Shown: one piece after another, positions 1 through 12,322 of the stretch | Layout: every line of letters starts with the position of its first letter | How positions within the stretch are numbered: the first letter of the stretch is position 1 | Assembly (NCBI GenBank): GCA_010909725.1 | Contig: JAACMV010000006.1 | Location: forward strand, 514,196 to 578,195 | Direction of reading: 5' to 3' | Source: Picochlorum sp. 'celeri' | Taxonomy: Eukaryota; Chlorophyta; Trebouxiophyceae | DNA: 64,000 nt | The notes under the pieces: generated by a model | What the model saw: the letters and a program-made list of their open reading frames with translations, nothing else | Databases searched by the model: none | What the model was told of the DNA's origin: nothing | Made by a program: the position numbers and the translations under genes

Positions 1-1676
1 CGAACCTTGGGTCTACTCTGTAAAGGTGATCTTTGTGGAGCATTTTCCGGTGCCCGTAATAATGAACACCATTTGCCTGCGCACCATTCAATGTGCAGAG
101 ACGGCACCCTTGGTAGTGTCCTGCTTCAGCCTGACATGAGCAAGCTCTAGATGCTCGACCATCCTGGATGCAGCATGCTAGCATGCCTTTAAAAAGCACG
201 CGTCGCTGTCTCGAAGCATCATATGCCGTCATGCCTTGCTCCCAGAGCACCAAAAATTCATCCACGATCGGTTTGAGATACTGCTGGAAATCGGAGGGCT
301 CGTGCGGCCCGTCAATGAGAGATAATATGTGAAGATTCTCAGATTTCATCCTGATCTCGTGAGGCAAGTTCAGACAAATAAGGATGACAGCCCAGAGGGT
401 ATACTGCACGCCTTCAAATGGTTGGAAGCCATCAACAAATAGGGCAAAATGCAACTTCTCGTGATTCGGGCTGTAGAAAAAGTTGGGATATCGAAGCACT
501 GTATCTTTATAGAACTTTCCATCAAAAATATCCTTGAGGTTTTGTTCCTCGTGCATTACAACCCCAGGACTGTCTGGGTTCCATCGTTCATTGGCCTTCA
601 TAATATGTCTTCCAAACTCAGGATCCAGCAATTTCGCCCTCATGTATTCCTGTACTGAGCTAGAACGGATACCGATCTTCAAAGAACAGGAACATGGAGT
701 AGTATTCTCGTTCTCTTGATACCCACAAATTTGCCCCCTCTTATCTCCTGATTGGGATGGATGGTGATGCTCGCATGTCACGCTGAGTTTGAATCCCAAC
801 CCCAACTGTCTGATCAACGCTCGGACTTCCTTTGATGTTGGGAAGAACCCCGGCGTAAATGCATCTGATTCATCGTCTATATCTTCCCAAATATGGCCAA
901 TAGGTGCGGCCTGCCGAATTTTGCGCTCAAGAAGGTGTGCCAGACGAGAGCCTATGGATTCTACTGAGTTTGGAGCAAAAGCAGGAGTGCACCTACGCCT
1001 CCAGTCCGATAGGGCACCATATACTTTTTCGAGGTCATAAATATCGTCTCCATACTCACAAAACTCCTCAATCGTTTCTCGCGCGGTGAAAGTCCGCGCC
1101 CCATCTTGGAGACTCTGCAGCAGTTCCCTCACCTCCTCAGAGACCTCACCACCTGAGGTATTGGACGTTTCTTGCCCATTATCTACTTCACCCTCTTCCA
1201 CTCTCTGAATTTTCTTCAATCATGGAATTTTGGTCGGCTTGCGGGATCTCCTGAAGTACTGAAGAGTTGTTCAAAGAGAAGTCTGAGTCACTCTTGTTGG
1301 TGATCTGGTCATCACAGCAATGATCCTGCACGTCATCCCCCCACGTGGGCGACATGTCAACTTCAGCGGGTTGGTTATTATCCATATTCTCTTCACCGCG
1401 ATCTACCCTCAAGTCTCGCTCATCCTCTTCAGGAATTAACTCAACAAACGTGGGGAGAGGCACTGGCTGTTCCTCACGCAGCTTTGCTGCGTTCTTCTTC
1501 TTCCGCTTAATGCGCTCAATGACTTCCTTCCTATGCTTATGGCATGTAACTTCAGCCAAATATTGTGTACCATCGCATCGATGCTTATAGATGAGGCCTC
1601 TCTTGCGCAGCTCTTCTCCACAGTTGCAGAGACCAAACCTCTTTTTCCTCTTGCGATCTGGCTGCCTCTGATTCAT
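1..1676 (-). CDS. Tnp2-type (CACTA/En-Spm, Transposase_21) transposase, element 1, truncated by window start
   Basis: The minus strand encodes the N-terminal part of a Tnp2-family transposase, the enzyme that excises and inserts CACTA elements. The first Met in good context is at 1676; an upstream Met at 1778 only adds a non-conserved leader. The N-terminus is basic and has a Cys-rich patch (LCNCGEE...HRC...C). Further in comes the family signature, a VDGFQPF block near 426-440, then an LIDGPHEPS block, then an LW....YDA block and a CxxC (GCRLC). The frame changes near 1200. A 55-bp GT-AG intron (1259 down to 1205) would restore it, giving exon 1 of 1260..1676 and exon 2 of 1..1204; otherwise it is a one-base frameshift. 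The gene runs off the left edge, so the C-terminus is unseen. It is divergent from the accessory gene starting at 1837. The family is clear; the splice model is inference. Confidence 0.82.
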
Positions 1677-1836
1677 AGTCTCCGAATTCTGATTCAAAAC
1701 ACTAGAAAAGCTCACGTAATCGAATAAAAGTTGGCATTTACAACAAAAAACGCTCCAGTCCAGAATTCCCAAATTCAAAACTTGTTGTTGACCAGACTCG
1801 ATGATGACGTTCTAAACAACCGAGTCGAATAAGCAG

Positions 1837-4089
1837 ATGACCTGGACGGCTACCTATATATTATTTAAAAACACATTGAATATATTACAGTTATTCAATC
1901 AATCAGGAGGTCTGTTGTATATACGAGAGAGATGGAGACAAATACAACCGAGTCCACTTGCCGGTGTATTCAAAACCTACCTTCGCAATCTAATTGAGGA
2001 CGGCGATAACCGGGTAGACGATATCAAAGGGACAATAATGCAAAATTTTGCTCTAAGTAATGCCATTCGATTCTTAGACGAGGCGTCAAGATCGCCTAGT
2101 CTGGATATCACACTGCAGACCAAATACACACAGGTTGTTGAGTCTTTGAGAAGCCAGATGCCGACAGAGCGGTCTGGATTTATTTCCAACATGAATGTCA
2201 ATAACACGCATATACAAAACATGGTCGTGAATGGGCATCTGACGCCTGCGGCTGCGGAAATACATACACCCAGCCTTGCAGAGTATGGGGAAAAGTCAGG
2301 CGAAGTACGATACTAAATCATTACCTGATACGGTACTGTGACACAGTGCTTTAGCATCTCATCTTGGTATCATATGATCATACACATTTCCATGCAGGAT
2401 ACCAGCCGACTCACTCGATTAGTGCTTGAATACCTGGGTAAGCATGGGAAATACCAGGAGCCAGCACAGCCACTCCTTGATGGCAATTTGAATGGAAAGG
2501 TGAAAACCATTCTGCCAGGACACCAACGCCTCCCTTTAGCCACAATGTACTGTGATAGGCATGGCCTACATGGAAGAGAGAGTGCAGTGGTTGCCAAAAT
2601 TGGCAAGTGAGTACAAAGAAATGTGTTAGAATACTGCCTATCCGTAGCACTGACAGGACCTTTCTGTACAGGATACTCGATGTACTTCGAAATCAAATTG
2701 AGAACAAATCAAGAAAGCAAAAGAAGTTTATCACGGTTTATCAGGAGTGGTTCCCATTTGAGAACTGGGACCCTGCAGAGATTTTATCAAATTCAAGTGG
2801 TGCTGGAGGGCCTTCTCAAGTGACAGGGAGCAACGTCTCGGACCAGCATCCAATCGTGCCAATCCGAGAAGACTCATTACGAGTAAGGTATCACATTCTA
2901 CGGCAGAATGCTGACTCCAGATACAACAGAGTAGCAGAGTGTGAGATGGCCTGTTACAGTAGGGAGGAATGTGTGTGCCCTGAGGGATGTGTTCTTGTAT
3001 CTGTGACAAGGGTCATTCCAGATGGAGACGATAATGTGGTAGACCATTCCGTTGATTTTGATCCAACCGACGAGCAAAAGGCGTTCATGGATAGCGATTT
3101 GACTCCACATGCCACAGTCCAGTATGTACATGGTTCTCACTGTTGTTAGTTTCCCTGTCCGGTCGCGAAATAGTGACAATTTGCCTTGCAGGTGGCCATA
3201 TAAACTTGTAATACCAATCCCGGAAACAGTTGGAGAGATACGGGAAAGAATGCAGCTCGAGAAAGGATACGCAGACAGGCTCGAAGAGGTGGAAAAAACG
3301 TTCAGAAAGCTGATTGAGCCAACTGTGGGCAGGGAATACATCACCTCGAGAGCCGAGAAAATCAAGAATGCGGCGACAACATTGGCTACATCAAGGGGCG
3401 CCTTAGGAGAAATTGAAGCGAAACTCGAAGAATTGCTACGCAGGATTGAGGAGGAACTCCTTGTAGAGCAATTGCAGCAATTCATCCAGGAATGCCCTCT
3501 TAGCCACCTCTGCGCTCGCGCAACCGACAGGCTTGCAGATATCACCGCCAAGAAAAGTTTCTGGAGACGCATAGTAGCAGATTGTACTGAGTGTGTCGCC
3601 AAGAAAGAGGAGCAGGCTGCAAAACAGACAGAAGACAAAGCACGGAGGATTGAAGAGCAGAGAGACATTGAGAGCCAGGCGCAGGAAATGAGGCGGATCG
3701 CAACAGAGGCGCACAAAGATGCACAGAATATAAATACCAATGTCCATGGACGGCAGCCGCTGACCACTTGTGAGAATAAGATTGATGACAGCCAAAAATA
3801 TGAAAGGATAATTGAGGATCAAGTCAAGAGGCTTGAAGAATTCTGCCAAATTCACAGCTACAGTAGCGTCAGGAAGGCTTTGCAGGATTGTAGAAAATAT
3901 CTATCGGAGTGTCAATCTATCACTAGAATTCTATGTCGAAAACGTAAAGTCTTACACAGCAATGCACAGTCCAGGCAGTCGGATGCAGAGAGCCACGGTA
4001 CAGATATTAGCAATGCAAGGACTGTCTTTGCCAGACAGAGCGGAAATGCCAGGGTTCCAAAACCCAATTCAAGATATTATCCAGTATAG
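1837..4089 (+). CDS. CACTA element 1 accessory protein (TnpA-like position), four exons
   Basis: The gene model is join(1837..2304, 2398..2606, 2672..3121, 3192..4089). All introns are GT-AG (93, 65 and 70 bp) with phases 0, 2 and 2, and all joins stay in frame. The protein is about 675 aa. It has a middle Cys patch (CYSREECVCPEGC), a conserved Gln-Trp-Pro at the last exon junction, and a long charged, Glu/Lys/Arg-rich C-terminal half that looks helical or coiled-coil. No catalytic motif is visible. It lies head-to-head with the Tnp2 gene, 160 bp from that start, which suggests a shared bidirectional promoter. By position it could be the DNA-binding partner of the transposase, as TnpA is in plant En/Spm, but no sequence similarity to TnpA was seen. 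It is homologous to the minus-strand gene at 6119-7878. The exact start Met is uncertain; the next Met is at 2038. Confidence 0.7.
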
Positions 4090-4407
4090 GAATGCGTATG
4101 CGTGCTTCAGAACCTCCAAACAGTGCCAATGAACGTGCTTCTATAGCACAGAGATGCATCTATGATGCATCAGTTGCATCCTGATCAGTATCACTCAAGA
4201 TGAAAAATCAGCGTCTCGCGCGAGATGGGTCACATCTAATTTAAATTTGTAAGGTAATATAAAAAACGACGACATTCGTGGTATTATTGAGTTGTTTGTG
4301 TCAACTGAGGTGTTGGCACTGGCTGGCCTAACCGTTTCTCGTGTGTTTGCCCTGCAGGTCCACCATGCCCCACCATAGCCCCATAGAATCATTTATAAAT
4401 ATATAAT

Positions 4408-5060
4408 TTATTTACGGGCCCTTTAGGGGGAAAGAAAGTCTAATAGCTGTAACCACAAACGCGATTCCCGCTCTCCTGCAGCAGGATAATTACACTGTGT
4501 ACATAAAACTGACTATTAATACATCATAAGACTGAACCAGAGAAGCCAAGAAGTGCCTTGTGACGTGGCGTTCGTGAGCGACCATTGAGTGAAAAAATTG
4601 GTACAAAAAGCGTGCGTGCACTTATATGTTGCAAACTTGTTACCATCGGGACAGTGCATTAATAGAAAAGAGTAAGATGCACATTATAGGGGTGAATGGC
4701 AAGCCCGGGTGGATAGACATAGCCGCTAAGCGACCAGATGTGCCCAACCATTAACTGTCCAATGTCCGCGCGCACCTGTAGTTTGTCTCTGTGCCAGGGT
4801 ATTGGCTGTCAATTCACCTATTGTGCTTTAATATTCCATAAGAAATGAATTCCGGGATTCTCTGTCGATGCCTGACGGGTATCACGAGGCAGCTCAGGGT
4901 AGCATATAGTGCCACACTTGGTCTCCTATCACAGGCTGATTTTGACCGAGAATATTACAATTCGGCGTGATGTCCACCTGTCCGGTCAAATTGGCATTTT
5001 ATTAGGCGACATTCCTCGATTCATGACATGTGAGTTTGGCTATTGCATTATGTGCCATGC
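4408..5060 (+). repeat. ~650-bp dispersed repeat, copy 1
   Basis: The segment from about 4408 (TTACGGGCCC...) to 5060 matches 30,625-31,270 in direct orientation at roughly 80-85 % identity by eye. Shared blocks include TGTAACCACAAACGCGATTC and GATGCACATTATAGGGGTG. It contains no long open frame. A core of about 38 bp (4926-4963) is present in inverted orientation in the other copy. It may be an old dispersed element or a segmental duplication. From 5061 to 5480 I see AT-rich sequence with nothing to annotate. Confidence 0.8.
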
Positions 5061-5483
5061 AAAGTGTATGTGTTACATATCTAGGAAGAATATAGTGTTG
5101 AAGTTACTATATAAGTGGTTGAACTGAGTACTACGCAGAAGGTGTTCTGCAGTGTGTGAATATGTATTGTTTTTTTTTCCCTCGCTCCAAAGGTGTGAAT
5201 TGATGAATCATTGTACCTAGTATCTTCGAAGTACTATTATATAACTTTGCTGACTGCATGTCGCTACAATTTATGTATATATACTTGGTAAGATTTAATA
5301 TACAGGCCTGGCATATCTATACATGCAAGAGAGAGATGTACCTGGATGGTGGAGTAGTACTGCCTGAGGTTTTCATCTTTTTTTTAACTCTGTTACTAGT
5401 TGTGTATTGCGTGCTTCGCTTGGTACTTATACTCCTGCTTGGATAAATATACATTTAATGTACTAATAGTAAAAGTCATCTAT

Positions 5484-5850
5484 CTATATACATGTAAGCC
5501 TCACGTACTTTTCAATAATATCTGTGTACTCTGGGAACATGGTTGAGAGATGGTGTTCTAACAGATTAACAGGATACATGTGTATATCGCGAGCTGACAA
5601 CCACATCTCGTACATGGTCCTGCTGAACTCTCGCACGAAGTCCTCTGCAGTGCGTTTGTTGTGCTGCTCATCACATGCAGGTCTAATATTATCAAGATTA
5701 TGTTCTCCAGGCTTGTCAGATGTCATGTAAATGTCCATGGTCTTTCGTAACTGGAATACTTAGTCGGGAAGTCATGTAGTTCTGCAGTAACTAGTGCGTG
5801 TAGTTCAGCCTTAGAATAGTCAATAGGAATATCCTGCCCTCCTAAATAAG
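5484..5850 (-). pseudogene. Possible degenerate protein-coding remnant
   Basis: On the minus strand, 84 codons (5484..5738) with a protein-like composition (HNKRTAEDFVREF, HMYPVNLLEHHL) follow a second open stretch in another frame just upstream (5739-5850, containing SKAELHALVTAELHDFP). The two could be one reading frame broken by an indel or a missed intron. I do not recognise a family. It lies between a dispersed repeat and CACTA element 2. It may also be chance. Confidence 0.25.
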
Positions 5851-6118
5851 ATATTAGTGTTCGACTTCAATGTGCCGACCGTAGAACGCTAATTTGTTGT
5901 CACTAGTACGAGTACAACCCCAGTGCACCATTTCTATATTTTTACTATATTAATCAGAAATTATACATATGTGAAAGAGCGTCTGAGATGGCCGTATGAG
6001 AAAGTTCTGCGGGTACCGTCTCAGCACTGAATCGGCTCGCTGCCGGGCTGCCCGCGCGCGAATTGGGTCGCTGCATTGAAGGCATCGGAAGATATTTTAG
6101 TTTACATTGCTCGTTTAT

Positions 6119-7878
6119 TCAGTATGCATACAGTGGGTTTCGATTGGGCTTCACTTGCCTGGCCCGTTTGCTCCTCACCCCTGGCCCCATATGCTTGCTT
6201 GGCTCTGCTAAATCTGTAATTTTTTCCGCTCTTTTAGAGCGCTTTCCCGATCCAATATTAGTGGCATCTGAAAGGGCATACTTTGTGTTTCTTCTGCGTA
6301 CAGGTGGCTCGCAGAACCAGTTCTCTTTGTAGCCCAATATCTCTGCTACAGATCCATTCAGCAGATTGATGGCCTTTAGCCTCTGGTTTTCACGTTTCTT
6401 TTTGTCTTTTGCTTCACAAGATTTAGAATTCAGCCAATTTCCCAATTGACTCTCAAGGTCTCCAGTTTGCTTGTTCTTAGGCCTTGGGCACACAAAAACC
6501 TCGTCATCCCTCGTCCAGTTTACCTCAGTCTTCTTCTGCTTTACCCATTCAGACAATTGCTCCAGCCTTTCCGCCTCTTTATATCTCTTTCTTTCTACCA
6601 CAGTGTCGTCAACCTTGCCAAGTATTTTGCGAGTGGTTTCTCTATCCATTTCCTTGATGTCCTGGAAAGTCGGTGCTATTTCTAGGAGTAATGGCCTCGG
6701 CCATCTGCATGGAGTAGTCTGTTTATTAGAGATTGATTGTGACAAAACATACAATTGTAGGTACGTACTGTGTATATGTATCCTTCTGGAAGAATTCCGG
6801 CGGGGACACTGAGAGAGGCCCCGATTCCAGAGCATCATGCAAGTCAGTATCTTCTATAAGGTGTTCGTCTGTGTATGGGCATTCACACACTTCCTTCACC
6901 AGAATATGGACACTGTCGCGGCATGTACATGACAACCCCCCAGTGCCTACAAACAAGATTATATATTAGTCGACCACGTGGCAATACCATTGTGTATAGA
7001 ATGACACATACATGCTGACCGAGCTTGTCCAAGTTTATAGACACGAATATCTCTTCCTTCCTCAGAGCTACCACTCCTGGCGTCCACCATTAAAACATTG
7101 GTATTGAATGAAATATGTTCAGGACATTCGGATGCATGGGCAGTCTCGCTTTGATTTGAAGACATCTCTTTCTGCACCCTCTCTGTCACATTTTTCAAGT
7201 TGAATGGATCGTGTGGTTCAAAGACAAGCCTATATTCATCGTAAACTTGATAGCGGGGGTGACTTTATTGTTGGACCTCTTAATGCCAGATGGAGATAGC
7301 CTTCTTGCTAAATTCCGGATATATCCTGCCAGTCTGATATCATGATCTCCGTCTTCAGGGTCAATCCCAGCATTCTTCAAGACCTCCTGGCAATTGGACC
7401 AAGTCATAATCTCACCAATATTCTTATCTAAATTCATTGATTGAGGACTATAAACACTGTTCCTCAACAAGCATTTGATCAATTCTTTGTACAAAGGATC
7501 CTACAGAACAGTGAGTTGAGTGTCATGGCGATCTCCAGACAGGATGAGAAATCAACTTGACTTCACCTTCAATCGACCATTATAATTACTAGTACATGTT
7601 GTGTCTGTTTTACTGTCTTTCTTGCTCCTTTTGGTGCTTGCTGCGGGTGCGGGCGACGCTGTGACGGTTGACAGTTGGTTGGAGAAGTTCATACAGAGTA
7701 ACCGAGCAACCCGAGCAGATGATTTGCTTTTAATCTCTAATAAATTTTCATATAAATTCATCAACGCGTTCCTCGTGTGCACTTTGGCCACGCCTTTGAG
7801 GTGTTTCAGCAATGCCTTGTCGTCCAAGTCATCCACACCTTCAAGCACACAGTGAACAAGCCCGTTGTCATTACCCAT
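6119..7878 (-). CDS. CACTA element 2 accessory protein (homologue of the element 1 protein), one frameshift
   Basis: The model is complement(join(6119..6704, 6769..6946, 7012..7500, 7567..7878)), with start ATG at 7878. The introns are 64, 65 and 66 bp and GT-AG. The frame changes once inside the third listed exon: adding one base to the five-G run at 7255-7259 (CCCCC on the coding strand) restores both the frame and the phase of the next splice site. Homology to the 1837-4089 gene supports this: both have an RN...K stretch, a VYxE then DP block, a Cys-rich VCECP block and Gln-Trp-Pro at a last intron of the same phase. The C-terminus is basic, with KRSKRA-type nuclear localisation signals. 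The frameshift may mean decay or a base-calling error. Function is unknown; a DNA-binding or regulatory partner of the transposase is an inference from position. Confidence 0.62.
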
Positions 7879-8084
7879 ATTTGATCACCAATATTAGTAC
7901 ATGAAATAATTTTTGTGCAATCTGTCTGATTTGGTGTCCATGGCATGGTCAACTAACTACCGACACACGCGCGCGTGCATCGAGGAAGGCGCCCCATGAG
8001 CAATGTCTCATGGTCTGTTAGTTCGTCGCCATTTGGCATCCTCCTCATCCCTTAATGCTTGACTTATATATATACTTCTTTATT

Positions 8085-11000
8085 ATGGGAGATTCCACGG
8101 ACGCAACCGAGTGGGGAAGAAGAAAGGGGCGGGTCATTTTGAAAAAGCCTGTCATTGTTTACATAGATGATGACAACGGTGGGAAGTTTTTTCGCGAAGA
8201 AGTCAAATACAAATGTTATTGTAACATAAAAGGATGTGTACCAGGGACTTTGATGCCGGATTCGACCTGGCGGGACCATCACAGGGGTGCTCGCAGAAAC
8301 GCTGCAAAAACTGGCAAAGAAATTCTATTGCCAACCCGCGCTTTGTGCGCCAGATATAGATACAGAGATCTGGATGATGATGATAACATCCTTTTGCTGC
8401 GATTTGTTGGTGGACAGGGTGCTGAGGCCGAATCTAGAAAGGTACTTGTAGACAGGAATAACCAAGATCAGGATGCCTGTGCACGGTCCTATCCTGATGA
8501 CGCCGATGGTCACGAGGATTATGAAGGCTGCTATCCTGATCATACATATGATGATGAGATCTGGAGAACTGAAGATGATAACAATGGTTCTGGGGACGTC
8601 CGAGACACTGAAGCAGCAAATGAGGCAGGAGAGATGTCTGTGAACTATAGTATTGAGATCGATTCAATGAATCAAAAGCCAGAACTAGTGAGTATATTAC
8701 AGGAAGAGGGAAACAGTGTTTTGAGAGAGATGTTCGTGTCCCTGATACGTCTTTGGAAGAAAGAGAACAGAGCAATGTGCCATATTGATGAGGAGCTGGA
8801 TATCCTACACAAGGCTTTTGAGATTATTCCTGATAGCGGGCAATGGCGAGGTATTCATAAAACTTTAAACCCGGGATATGGGAAAATCTATGCATGCCAA
8901 CATCACCACTCGACTGCAGAAGATAAGAATGAGAGGTGCCAGAGCGAACTCGAAAATTCCGGGCAAAAATGTGGTGAACCAATGACCAAGTGTATCCGCT
9001 ACAACTCCGTTTTGGATGCGATATATATGAAAATGCACCAAAAAAAGTTCAGAGAAGGTATAAAGCATGGCCCAAATGTTGATTACGAGACAGAGAGACA
9101 GAAGAAAATCTGCACCAGTATTTGGTCGGCTGACTTTGTCTGTCGAATGAGGGAGAGGTATCCAGACTTTTTCGACACACAACAGCACACCCCATTACTC
9201 TTTGGAATATTTGTGGATGGTTTCAGAACTTCAGGTGCAAGTAACACCGCTGGCAGCATAACTCTTGTTTGTCTCAACCTCCCAGGGGATATTAGGATGG
9301 ATATTGACCAGTTGAATCTGATACAACTGATGGATGGACCCAACGAGCCTGGCATTCTGGGTTATCAGCGATACCTCCGTATTATTGTGAACGAGTTTAA
9401 GATTCTATGGGGTGGGTTCCAGATAGATGGAGAGAAGTACCGAGCTGCGCTGATCTGTACCATTCAGGATGGCAGGGCAGTATCAAAGACAGCCATGATG
9501 GACGAAGCAGGTGCCAAGTATGGGTGTCTTAAGTGCACCACCAAACGGAAGCCTTTGAGTAGTAATGGTAAACATTACTACAGTAGTAAAGGAAATCTGG
9601 AGATCGGCGACGAGAGGAGGAACTCGCCTTGTCAAGGTGGTGAAAAGTGCCTCGACGAGTGGCGCAGAAAGGATCACACATTTATACTAACGAGAGCAGA
9701 AGAGGTAGACAGTCTTTGTCCAGATATGCTGGCTGGTGTGAAAGGTAAGAGCGTGTTTTTTGATCTACCGTATTGGGATGCTGGCGAATGCCATCTGGTC
9801 TGCTTCATGCATACAATCAAGAATTTTGGAGTGAAGCTTCAAAAGCTGACTCAGGGTGAACTTGAAGGCCCAGACACTAGGCGCGAGATTCTCGAAAAGG
9901 GATTCATCACTGATGAATCTTTTGCGCCTGTAGAGAAAATAGATAAAAACGGAAAGAAGAAGTTTACAGTTCCCTCTAAAGCACCACCCTGGGTTTTCAA
10001 ACAAAATGCAGAGGATAATCGCCATGGCAAAAGTGGCAGTCTGATTTTGAGCACGATGTTTCCCTCTTCCAATCTCTGTGTTCAGCCAACTCGACTGTTC
10101 CGAAAGATGCAGCGAATCAGTGGAAACTTTAAGCGAAAAGAGGAAGGACGGCAGGAAGATATTGGTGACAAGGACACCGGTGAGTCTGCTCCTATGAAAC
10201 AGTTTCTTCTCACCGGTATATTTTCCTGCGTCTTATACTATTCTGGAGTAGATACAGACCTCGTGTCCGCATTGGACAAGTTGATGATGTTGATCAACAA
10301 GCTGACATCCCCAACAATAGATATGTCCTCCATCGATGATGTCGAAGCAGGCATCTGGAAAGCATTATGTGAATTGGAGAACAGGATTCCAATGACTGAA
10401 CTACCTTTGTGTATCCACAACATAGGTCATTTAGCGCATCAAGTGAGGATGTTTGGTCCCTTAGCCGAGACATGGGCGTACCCACTTGAGTCTTACCTGG
10501 GCAGTCTGAAAGGGATGGCAAAGAATCTCACACATCCGACAGCGACAATTTACAATAGGCATATGTATAACACTGTTGTCTCATACTTAATTGCTATTTT
10601 GGGTGAGGAAGAAGAGACATGCGATGCGAAGTATGTAGATGACATCACCATGAAGGGTTCTTCAACAAGTTGTCAACTACATGCAAAAGATCTTGATGAG
10701 ATTAAAGAGTACATTGAAAAGAATTGGAAATCATATGGGAAACTGAAAAGGGATTTGAAGGACGACAATCCATGGAATGCAGGTCAAAGAATGACGCAGA
10801 TTGAAAAGGGGGAATATAAAGGGAGGAAACTGAAAATCCTGAATGGCATTGATAGGAAAGCCCGACAGTACCGTAGATTTACCATCAATCGGTCCACATT
10901 CTGTATCAAAAAGAAAAAGAAAAGGGACGATCGGGTGATTTTCTTCGATGGAAACCGAGTAGGCATTCTAAGTAGAGTTGTCGAAGTCCAGGTAAGTTTG

Positions 11001-11302
11001 CCCCTGAAATACCTGTCTGGACACGTTTTGCGACCATAACCTTGTGCATGCAGTTCCAGGACAAAACGGAAGTCTTTTTAAAGGTAGAAACATTGAAGAA
11101 TGTACAGAAGCACGAAGCGTTAGGCTGTTTAAGGACTGGAATCATGTCCAAGAAACCCAGGACTACTTGGCTGCAAGAGAAAGACGTTACAGGACAGGGT
11201 TTCCTCGCCGAAGACCCCGACCATAGAGGGAAACACACTAAAAAGTATCTAATCTTTACGTCAGGCCATCTTCGAAAAAGAAACTTGCGTTCTTCATACT
11301 AA
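8085..11302 (+). CDS. Tnp2-type (CACTA/En-Spm) transposase, element 2
   Basis: The model is join(8085..10991, 11054..11302), encoding about 1051 aa. The single intron (10992-11053) is GTAAGT...GCAG and phase 0. The frame opens 10 codons earlier, but the Met at 8085 (MGDSTDATEW) looks like the natural start. Visible features in order: an N-terminal Cys patch (YKCYCNIKGC), an acidic region, the VDGFRTSG block near residue 377, the LMDGPNEP block, the LW then CTIQDGRA block, CxxC (GCLKC), and a DUF4218-like stretch (HNIGHLAHQVRMFGPL, then WAYPLESYLGSLKG). The protein acts in the nucleus on element ends. The reading frame is intact, unlike its divergent partner at 6119-7878. A TATA-like run lies at 8064-8074. 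The element termini were not found. Confidence 0.87.
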
Positions 11303-12322
11303 TTTAGACCATGGATGTAATGATGACTAGGCCCCATCCAAAAGGGCAGTTGACCGGAGAGCTGCAACCGGGCAGCCAAGGTGATCTAGGGTGTGTAAGT
11401 CGTCGCGAAAGAAAAGAGTCATTTTTTCGCCAAGGTACCTGGAGGTCTTCGGCCCGGCGAGACCGAGCGTTTCCAATTCGCACAAAAGGCCCTCCCCTCG
11501 ATATATATCATTCATATATAAACCAAGAGTCTCCTCGTGCGGGGGAGATGGCGAAACACCCCCTCTTGGTGTAGCTATTCGAGGACCCAAAATGGACCAT
11601 CTTGACTCGAACACTTGTCTCTTTTTACCGATTTTGCCTGTCTGACGCTACAAGCCATTATACGACACAAACAAAATATCAATCAACGCATATTTTCACA
11701 CTGATTAATAATATATTATTTTCTTATGCAATGGTGGCGTGTGGAGAGAGTACTGGAGCGAAAACTTTCAGAATTGGTCGTCGAACACTAATATCTTATT
11801 TAGAAGGGAGCTGCGTGAAGCATCTGTTCATTCTAATTGAAACAGTGTTTGGGTTACTAGATGCTTGGTCGCACATCCAGTTGTACATGACGTCGACAAA
11901 TATATCTATACCATTTTCACGAAAATCCACTATTCGTGAGTTGAAATGTAAACGTATATTCCACTCAGGATTATTGTTGCTATCCTTGACGTTGGAACCT
12001 TTGCTCGGGTTATCTTGCCTGCTGACTGTATCGGCCTCCATTACTCCAGCAATAGTTAGACTGTGTGTGACAGCAAGTGATATTGTAAAACATATGTGAA
12101 TGTGCATGCATGCACAGCGTCTTTTGCTCTGTATATATGACGTTTTTTAATGTTCTAAATTATTACCATCACGGTGACGCTACATGCTACGTGATACTCT
12201 TTATGATTCGCCACTCATTATAATATGTCATATTGTGCATACATGTCATGTTTCTCCTAACGTTACAGTTATTGTTTTGGCAAGCATCTGCCTTACTGCG
12301 AAAACACGTTTGGTGAGAATTC
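11303..12322. other. Intergenic, no gene seen
   Basis: This is about 1 kb between the transposase stop and the GIY-YIG gene. Short open frames exist on both strands but have no protein-like signature. It probably contains the unidentified right end of CACTA-like element 2. Confidence 0.6.

Larger units (their letters stand above)
1..4100. mobile_element. CACTA-like element 1 (partial)
   Basis: This segment is defined by the Tnp2 gene and its divergent accessory gene. The left end is outside the window. I looked for a TAGTG-type right terminus between 4090 and 4420 and found none, so the right boundary is only the end of the accessory gene. Bases 4090-4400 hold no gene I can support. Confidence 0.6.
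6119..11302. mobile_element. CACTA-like element 2 (termini not located)
   Basis: A head-to-head pair of Tnp2 and accessory gene, separated by about 206 bp (7879-8084), matches element 1. A CACTAGTACGAG string occurs at 5902-5913, but I found no matching inverted end to the right, so the boundaries given are gene limits only. Confidence 0.6.

Noticed and set aside
5902..5913. CACTAGTACGAG as the left terminus of CACTA element 2
   Set aside because: No matching inverted terminus was found right of 11,302.
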